This document shows positions 56,449 through 64,000 of a stretch of 64,000 nucleotides of DNA, in pieces. Both the position numbers and the translations under genes were made by a program. Location: assembly GCA_027924645.1 (NCBI GenBank), contig BSBN01000829.1, forward strand, positions 4,712,001 to 4,776,000, read 5' to 3'. The stretch is from Cunninghamia lanceolata. Its lineage: Eukaryota; Streptophyta; Pinopsida; Cupressales; Cupressaceae. Position 1 is the stretch's first letter. Each line of letters opens with the position of its first letter. The notes below the pieces were generated by a model that made no database searches, had not been told where the DNA came from, and was given only the letters and a program-made list of their open reading frames with translations.

Positions 56449-59400
56449 TTTATTTTGTCCACAATAATGAGATGGTAATAAGGGAAACTGGAAAATTTTT
56501 ATTCATATTAGTTTTCCAAGTTTATGGAGATTAATTTTAGAAAAGAAGAAAAGAGTAGGGAGGTGAAAAAGATTAGTCAAAATTATCTATTCATATTAAT
56601 ATATTTATTTTATAGGTTAGACTAGTCACTAGCAAATAATTAGTCGCAATAGATTTAGTTGCAATAGAATTAATCGCAAATCTCTTGCATTGTTCTATTT
56701 TGATATTTTGATATTTCTAATATCTTTGAAAAAGCTTCTTTATTTGGTTTTATCTATTTTTACCACAAGAGGTAGTTATAAATTTAATGAGGAAATCTTA
56801 TGGATTAGTGTGTCTCTAAAATTAGACTGTTTTATTTGGGTGAGTGGAGTTATGAAAATTAATTTCTCTTTCTTTTCTTTATTATTTTTGAACGTGCATT
56901 CCTGGAGAAGGATTTGGTTTTTGATTTATTTTTCTTCAAGATGGTTGTAACGAGTTTCATTTTTGGTTCAAGGCTTAATTTTTGAGGATAGTGATTTCAA
57001 AATCAAGCAAGCAGAAGGAAAAGATAGATGAGAATTAAGGAAAAAGTATGAAGAGTGAGGCAAGGAGAAAATATTTATGAGAAATATTATTAGAGAAGGC
57101 ATTGGAAGGGAAGGAGAGTGCAACTTCAAAATCAAAGATTAAGAGTCGATAATAGTTGAGGAAAGAGCAATTATTCATTTAAGAAAGGAATGAAGGAGAG
57201 TGTAGCTTCAAGATCAAATAATAAGTGTGGATCATTGTTGTGGTAAGGTGTGTACATTATATTTAGGATTTATTATTATTATTGTTAGTGGTTGAAATAT
57301 TGTTTGTTTGATGAGGCTTATTGCAGTAAAATCTGCTCTTGCATCTTAAGGAATATTATTAATTCCTTCGTAGGTTTTCTTCCTCTTAGTCTTAGCTTTC
57401 CAAAATATTTTATAGTTTTGGAAAGTGTATGCAAAGGGATATATAAACAAAAAATATAATTTATAAATGACTTCATTTGACCCACCCCAAAAGGTGAGGC
57501 AAAGTTGGTTTTAATTAGCATTTTGATAAGTGGAGATGAGACTCCATTGAGGGTTTAATTTAATACTAGGAGGGCTCTATCCAAGGGGGTTTGATCTAAG
57601 GGGGTTTTATCTAACTCCTTTCAATAAAACCCCTTTATATGGAACCCCTCACAACTTAAATCATTAATCTTTCTAGAAAATATGTGATTTTAGGAAAAAA
57701 TTAGGATGTCCCATAAGTGGGACATAGTATTGTGGGACAACCCTTATAGTGATTTTATTGTTGTTGTACCTTGTTGTAAACCCTACTATAAACCCTATTG
57801 TAAACCCTGTTGAGGTTTTATAAACTATAATTTACATAGGTAATGGTTTGTAAAATGGTTTATGGGTTTTGGGTACATTGATTTTAGCTTTCCAAAAGAA
57901 TTATGGTTTTAAATTTCATTAAGTCTCGAGAAAGTTATAGTGATTTTATTACGGTTGTACCCTCTTGTAAACCTTGCTAAAGTTTTATAAACTATTATTT
58001 ACATGAGTAATGGTTTATAAAATGGTTTCTAGATTTTGAGTGCATTAATCTTCACTTTCCAAAACATTTTACATTTTTAAATTTCGTTAAGCATTGAGAA
58101 AGTTATGATTGTTTTAATAATGTTGGGTAAAATTATGACAACTTAAAATTAATTGTTAAAAGTGTTTGGAAAATTTAGATTGGTAATCCTCAAATACTTA
58201 GAAGCATTGAGGTTATCTCTTTGGTGTCTATATTTTTGCATTGTAATCAAATATACTATTTTGATAGGTCCATTATTTCTAGTGAATACATTATGTTATC
58301 ATGAATGGTTAGTGAGTCTAGAATGTTCCATTGCATATCATTACTAAAATCTTGAATTGTCTTTCCTGAGTATTTTTTACTTTGTAAGTGATAAAGGTAA
58401 TATTATTTTCATCTGATTAATGAAGTTAGTATAGAACTCATCTTTTGTATGGAGAAAAGCGTTTTGCATTCATTGAAAATTATATGTAAATATTATCATT
58501 TTTCTTGCATCTAAAGTCAAGGAGTAGCAGTGAATGAGTTAACATGTTTACTAAATTGATAAGCTTATGTGAGCTTGAGCTTCTCCTATTTATGTGAGCT
58601 TGAGCTTTTTTTGCATATCTTCCACCCAGAAGATCCTTTTTGCATGAAAAATAGCCAAGATGTTTAAAATGACATTATGAAACTTTCCTCCAAGTTACTT
58701 TACTCTAGCCTTCATCAAAATCTAGATTTTATTTTTTTTGTAAATTGTCAACACATATTTTTACAAACTTTCAACATTAAAATCTCTCAAACTATGAAAG
58801 ATATTACTCTGATTATTTTTTCTTATATTTGACATGGTATCTCCAAGAATGCCTCTACAAAAGGGTTTTACTCCATCCCTTATGATTTTTCCATAAAAAA
58901 TATTTGAAACCTGCTTGCGGAGCCTCTAAAACGATGAACCGGTGAAAACTTGAAAACTGCCAATCTGATCACATGAGAGGTTCTCCAATGCTAAGAGATG
59001 CCTGAAAAGACCACAACACACCAAAAAAGGAAAAAAAAATTGAATTTTTTTTGGTTGATGCAGGATAGCCCATTTGCGCAGATGCTCCTGCATCATAGGG
59101 TACCGACCAAATAGGGTAATCAACCTCCAATTATCAATGACTAGGCTACACTTGACACTTGGTGATAATCTCCATTAATGAGCCTCTAGCTATTGATAGT
59201 GGCTTATAAACTCACTACTTTGACCACCTAATTTTTCTAGTGGCCCAAAATCACCTGTGTGCCATAACAAAAGTTTTGAACATTAAAATGGATAGTATAC
59301 AAATTTGTAGGTGGTTTTCAAAATTCTATGTGGAATCTTAGAATATTTTGAGCTCATCTTTTATGTTTTATAGTTTTCTAGTGATGATAAGTAGTTTTTT

Positions 59401-60009
59401 GCATAGTCATACATGTTCTTAAGGTATCCCTAGATGGTTTGGTGATTTTCTAACATTAGTTCATTATGTTACCAACCTTCCACCCCAACCCTAACCCTTC
59501 ACCATTGGAACTTTTGATTTTACACATGATCTTTGAGGACCTCATTCTCACTTATCTAAATAATTTTAGCTCTAATTTTTTCTTCATTTGGTGGTAGTGG
59601 ATTTTTAGGGGAGGATTTGGAGGTTTATTTAGAAGCGATTTTCAACAAAGAATTAATATGGTTTCATTTTTTCATTCACAAAAAAAACTATTCTACTTAT
59701 GTTTTTAAAAAGTCCTAAACCCTAAACATAAAAATAGAAAAAATTATTAAAATTTGAAAACCAATATACCTAGATGCCTATAGGGATGACATTGTTATAG
59801 GGAGGATTTAAAGCTTAGATATAAGGATTAACTTGGATAGCTAGTTCCTAGTCTTTGTCTTTGTTAGTGCAGGGTGAAAATGACCTTTGTAGGCCTATGG
59901 TAGGGTTTTTATTTTTTCAAGACTAAATAATTGGTTGGGATTGGATATGTGGGAATTCATATGTTTGGTTAGGATTGGGTACCCAAGCTATTAGATTTAT
60001 ATTCCTACC
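56449..60009. other. AT-rich unassigned DNA
   Basis: No gene found on either strand. Contains a 77-81-bp duplication (GGAGAGTG-A-CTTCAA at about 57113 and 57194), a 191-bp duplication (57744 and 57935) with TAAACCCT words, a 29-bp duplication (TATGTGAGCTTGAGCTT at about 58563 and 58592), and a hairpin at 59057-59094. Confidence 0.5.
57744..58110. repeat. Tandem duplication, about 191-bp period
   Basis: TTATAGTGATTTTATT at 57744 and 57935. Both copies then share GTAAACC, GTTTTATAAACTAT, ATTTACAT-GTAATGGTTT and CTTTCCAAAA. The first copy has three 12-bp TAAACCCTA-TG units. Confidence 0.75.
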
Positions 60010-61096
60010 TGTATACACCTAAAATTGGCTCGGGTCGAATTAAGTAAATATTTAATATTTATCTTAATTCTTATTTTCTTCTGGCAGTTAAATAAATGTT
60101 ATACATTTAGTTAATTGGCTCACTATCCCATAATTAAATAAAGTTATTTTATTTAATTAAATTCCCTAAATTCTTCTAATGTCTCACATAATTAAATAAT
60201 CCTATATTATTTAATTAATAAAAAATTTCTCTATCCTAAAGTCCAAAAATCCACTTCATCAAATCCACCTCATCAATCCACCTCATCTCTTCCACCTCAC
60301 CATGTTGCACATATAATTAAATATTCTTAATATTTCCAAAATAAATCATTAAATCAATTATCCTCCACAAGTGGAATATTTAATTCAAATGTTCCCCACT
60401 AGCCTTCACAAATTGAATATTTTATTCAATGTTCCCCACTAGCCTTCACAAATTGAATATTTTATTCAATGTTCCCCACTAGCCTTCACCAATTGAATAT
60501 TTAATTCAATTGTCATAATCCACTGTCCTCTACTATTGAATATTTAATTCAATGTTCCCCACTCCTCTTAACCAATTAAATATTTAATTCAATTGTCATA
60601 ATCCACTATTTTCAAATAAAACATTTTTATTTCACCCATTATGAATTAAAGATTCACTTTTATTCCTAGCCATTGATCTCATCAATTGATCTTCACCCTC
60701 CATTCTATTTTTAGAAAATCTATAAATAGAACCCTCTTCTAAGCCATTTAGGGGGATTCATTATTGCATCAAATCTATACTCAAAATTCTCTCATCCTTC
60801 TCTTCATTCCACTTTCTAAGTAACCTCCATTATTGTGTTGAAGCTCATCTTCAACCACACAAGGTATCAATAGCCATTCTTACTTTGGCATCTTCAAACA
60901 AGAAAGCAAGCTAAAAAGAGCTTCTAAGGGCTTCAATCAAGATCAAAGCAAGATAGGCAACAATGGAAAATGATAGGTAAATAGGTTTTGTAAGTATTTC
61001 TATTTGTTTGGTTGGATTCCTCTTTACTTTCAACTTCTATTGTGTTTGGGTATTATGTTTTCATTGATTTGAATCTAACTCATTCTCTCCCTCACA
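60010..61096 (+). repeat. Element D 5' LTR
   Basis: TGTATACACCTAAAA...CCCTCACA, 1,087 bp, with a TATA box (TATAAATAGA) at 60721. The start and AT-rich palindromic U3 match the T2 LTR read on its own strand. A 40-bp repeat (GTTCCCCACTAGCC at 60391, 60431, 60471, partial at 60554) lies in U3 with TTGAATATTTAATTCAA palindromes. Confidence 0.8.
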
Positions 61097-61099
61097 TTT

Positions 61100-61117
61100 T
61101 GGTGCCCACTGTGGGGC
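61100..61117 (+). other. D primer binding site
   Basis: TGGTGCCCACTGTGGGGC, three bases after the LTR end. Confidence 0.8.
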
Positions 61118-61204
61118 CCTTGCCCCTTTACTAATAAAAAAAGCGAGTGTTTTTAGTTGTAGGTTTGTGTAGGTGAAGAATAGATGAAGAATAGATTGCT
61201 GACA

Positions 61205-61770
61205 GCAGTCTTGCGCATTTGATTCCCAGAGTTGCGCATATACCTCAGATTCATGCATATGCTAGTCTTGTGCATTTGTTTCCCAGAGTTGTGCATATTC
61301 CTCACAGATTCATGCATATGCTAGTCTTGTGCATTTGTTTCCCAGAATTGCGCATATACCTCACAGATTTGTGCATATGCTAGTCTTGTGCATTTGATTC
61401 CTAGAATTGCACATATACCTCACAGATTCATGCATATGCCAGTCTTGTGCATTTGTTTCCTAGAATTGCGCATATACCTCACAGATTCATGCATATGCCA
61501 GTCTTGTGCATTTGTTTCCCAAAATTGCGCATATACCTCAAATTTGTGTATATGCCAGTCTTGTGCATTTGTTTCCCAAAATTGCGCATATACCTCACAG
61601 ATTTGTGCATATGCCAGTCTTGTGCATTTGTTTCCTAGAATTGTGCATATGCCAGTCTTGTGAATTTGATTCCCAAAATTGTGCACATACCTCACAGATT
61701 CGTGCATATGCCAGTCTTGTGCATTTGATTCCCATAGTTGCGCATATACCTCATAGATTTGCGCATATGC
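61205..61770 (+). repeat. D leader minisatellite, 59-bp period
   Basis: About ten units carrying AGTCTTG-GCATTTG and GCGCATATACCTCA (starts at 61207, 61264, 61323, 61382, 61441, 61500, 61557, 61616, a short one at 61654, 61713). GCATATGC and TGCGCA palindromes occur in most units. Open frames across it are by-products. Confidence 0.9.
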
Positions 61771-62139
61771 TTTTAGTGCACCTCTGCCTCTGAGTCTTGC
61801 GCATTCGTTCTCTATCTTTGTGCATTTATTTAAAAGACGCATACACTCCCTGTTTCTGCGCATTCAGGCGGTAGTGTTGCGCATCTGTGTCCTGCTTTTC
61901 TGTTGTATGGATTCTAATTTTTGCATGTTGAGCTAATGTCGATTTTGCAGGAGTAGTGGTTGGATTAGTTCATCCAGTTATTTTGCTTAGTTCATTTAGC
62001 CTAACTAGGGGAGAAGTAATCAAATGCATTTCATGACAAAACTACACATAGTCCCTAATTAGGAAGGAAGTAATTGGACCAAATTGCTATCTTGCATTGT
62101 GGATTTACTTTCTAGTTTAATCACTGCTATCTTCTACAA

Positions 62140-62415
62140 ACAGGAAAAGAATAATGCTATGATTAATCACTTTCAAAGTTAACAAACGGGAAAAGAACAA
62201 TGCTATGATTAATCACTTTCAAAGTTAACAAACGGGAAAAGAACAATGCTATGATTAATCACTTTCAAAGTTAACAAACGGGAAAAGAACAATGCTATGA
62301 TTAATCACTTTCAAAGTTAACAAACGGGAAAAGAACAATGCTATGATTAATCACTTTCAAAGTTAACAAACGAGAAAAGAACAATGCTATGATTAATCAC
62401 TTTTCAAGTTAACTA
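62140..62415 (+). repeat. D leader tandem repeat, 46-bp period x 6
   Basis: Units start at 62140, 62186, 62232, 62278, 62324 and 62370, exactly 46 bp apart and nearly identical (ACGGGAAAAGAACAATGC, then ATTAATCACTTTCAAAG). High identity points to recent expansion. Confidence 0.95.
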
Positions 62416-62584
62416 TTGTGTGAGTGCACAAATTAGCTTAGCCCATTTAGTTTTTCTATTTTAACTAGGTTGGGTGAACAACTATACTCTGTGTTTATGA
62501 ATGACAATAGGCTTATGCTCTCCCCTTAATTGGGTGATCAAAGTGCCAGACTTGTCATTCTTTTTGTTAAACCTTTAGGGGGGC

Positions 62585-62830
62585 CTACCCTTGGATGCAT
62601 GCTTGTCCAAGTGGGAATGACCCTGAGTGGGAACAGGCTAAAGCCAAGCCCTACCAAGCCACTTAAAACAAATTGTGTTTGGGGTGAAAACCTCAAACAA
62701 CGAGTGCTGCTATGTTACACCGACGGCCAACCTCCCCATAAACCCTCATAGGTGCAACCCTTTGAGGTTGGGAGACTCCATAACGGAGAGTAGTGCCGCT
62801 GCATGTGTAACCACTCGAACGGTTGCCCTA
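62585..62830 (+). other. D conserved leader block
   Basis: Counterpart of T2 48500-48770 (minus). GC-richer than its surroundings and not coding. Confidence 0.7.
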
Positions 62831-63045
62831 ACTAAGAACCAATTGTTGATTTGTCTTACACATGTGCTTGTTAATCATTCTCATATTCTTCAAAATTCAA
62901 ATTTGCTTGTGTCTTGTGTGAGTGATTCTTGTTTGTACATGTGATCATTTGATAAACATTGCCAAATCAAACTACAACATCAAACACATAAGACAAGTCA
63001 TTCAACTCATTCTTCCAAGCACACTTGTCTTGACTTGGGACGCAT

Positions 63046-64000
63046 TTGCACTCTAGTCTGACGCATTTGTTTTGCACATCCAAACTAGTAAGCTTTTCCA
63101 GCCTTGTGTCAATAGCAAACAAATTAGAATATCTTGATCAAAAACTTCAATCTCTAATAATGCAAGTAAACTTAGGTCCCTCGCCCCAAGAGTGTATAGC
63201 AATTCTTCAACAAATAGATGTCTTAAAACAAGAATTAACAAGCTTGAAAGCTAAATGGGCCAGTACTAGCTATGCCTCATCCCAAAACCATACCTTCTTT
63301 TCCCATCTTAATGATACTATTGACAAGGCAACCACCACTTCAAGAGGGAAATCATATATCACCCCGTCTACTAGTCCTCCTTCACCATATTCTAAGACAC
63401 CTATCCCAAAGCATACCAGTTCTACAACAACACCACCATCTAGGTCCTCAAATTTTAATTGGGAACAATATTTTCTAGATTTACACAGCAAAAGAAAAGC
63501 TAGGGAGAACTCTGAATCCACTCCTCCATTACCTCATTCATCTTCCCATACACCTACAAAGGATGTGATCCAAGGACTACTAGCAGAAAGTCAACCATGT
63601 CCCCAAACTTTGATCCTTGGCCTTACCAAAGATTCTTCCAATGTCTTGTCAACACCTACAACGCCTTCATGTCATCCACAACCCCTTGAGCTTCTCAAAG
63701 AGCCTTCTACCATGCACCAGAGTCAAGGTCCGTCACATCCTCATGTTGTTGACCAAGAGCCTATCCAAGAGCCCTCAATTAACATTCTTAGCCCTTCAAG
63801 CCCATCTTGTGACCAACAAGCCATCAAGCCTATTCAAGAGTCTCCTATTATGAATCGAAGTCAAGAGTCATCATGTTCTCATGTTGTTGACCAAGAGCCT
63901 ATCTGAGAGCCTTCCACTTCAATTCAAACAACCCACGAGTTATGTCAAGAGCACACTTTAGAGCATGTGGAAACATTAACCCCTTGTCTAAACCAAGATC
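63046..64000 (+). CDS. D Ser/Pro/His-rich ORF, partial
   Basis: Open from 63046 to a TGA at 63904, then homology to T2 continues in the same frame to the window end (ELCQEHTLEHVET). The true start is uncertain; homology to T2 begins by about 63180. Contains a short coiled coil (IDVLKQELTSLKAKW), a Ser/Thr/Pro-rich stretch, LDLHSKRKARENSESTPP, TPTKDVIQGL, and two copies of SQGPSHPHVVDQEPIQE-like sequence. Role unknown. Confidence 0.65.

Larger units (their letters stand above)
60010..64000 (+). mobile_element. Element D: Tat-like, 5' part
   Basis: LTR, Tat-type primer site, repeat-rich leader and the Ser/Pro/His-rich ORF, in the same order as T2 on its strand. The element continues beyond the window, so pol content is unknown. 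Confidence 0.8.

Noticed and set aside
57775..57812. TAAACCCT words suggesting an interstitial telomere
   Set aside because: Only three 12-bp units (TAAACCCTA-TG), not the plant CCCTAAA heptamer in tandem.
61388..61863. Open frames on both strands of about 90-147 codons
   Set aside because: Created by the 59-bp minisatellite. 59 is not a multiple of three, so the peptide shifts phase between units.
62140..62415. Regular 46-bp units considered as a CRISPR-like array
   Set aside because: The entire unit is conserved with no variable spacers, and the setting is a plant retrotransposon leader.

Overview
This window looks like intergenic nuclear DNA from a large plant genome, most likely a conifer or other gymnosperm (inferred from the style of the repeats; not testable here). 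I see no intact host gene, rRNA, tRNA or CRISPR. It is almost entirely LTR retrotransposons, many nested and most carrying stop codons. One decayed fragment of a host gene has been captured.

Layout. 1-3926: a Ty3/gypsy-like element (G1) with only gag and protease between its LTR repeats. 3927-6403: a degenerate array of a hairpin motif, then unassigned DNA. 6404-10089: element E, Sirevirus-like (Ty1/copia), with gag, then a broken copy of a DEAD-box splicing helicase (PRP5/RH42 type) where pol should be, then polypurine tracts and a 3' LTR. 10090-18860: a gypsy LTR (T0) split by an element of its own family in the opposite orientation (T1, 10136-17631, minus strand, TSD AGGTT). 18861-28242: LTR remnants (S4; a minus-strand copia LTR), AT-rich DNA with 147-bp and 200-bp tandem repeats, and a minus-strand gag-like orphan ORF. 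28265-33087: copia A, truncated in RT. It is fused at about 33088 to copia B, which has lost its 5' end and whose integrase is split at 34109/51025 by T2.

T2 (34110-51024, minus, TSD AATAC) is a 16.9-kb Tat-like gypsy element without recognisable pol. It is itself interrupted by N (39143-46613, plus, TSD CACTA), a non-autonomous Sirevirus-like element. N has iMet PBS, four polypurine-like tracts and a coiled-coil gag with four zinc knuckles, but in place of pol it has an orphan ORF of about 1,050 codons. Copia B resumes at 51025 and ends in its 3' LTR at about 53759. It sits inside the orphan ORF of element C (53760-56448), a diverged relative of N. 56449-60009 is unassigned AT-rich DNA. 60010-64000 is the 5' part of D, a relative of T2, running off the window.

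Main points: (1) N and C share an orphan ORF that replaces pol, and a third, more distant gag-like ORF lies at 24.9-26.3 kb; (2) N, C and E share an inverted repeat that straddles the last polypurine tract and the LTR start; (3) E has captured an intronless PRP5/RH42 fragment; (4) T2 and D share a conserved leader and a low-complexity ORF; (5) in-frame stops are overwhelmingly TAG or TAA at likely glutamine codons, which suggests C-to-T decay. The insertion order C, copia B, T2, N is fixed by the nesting.
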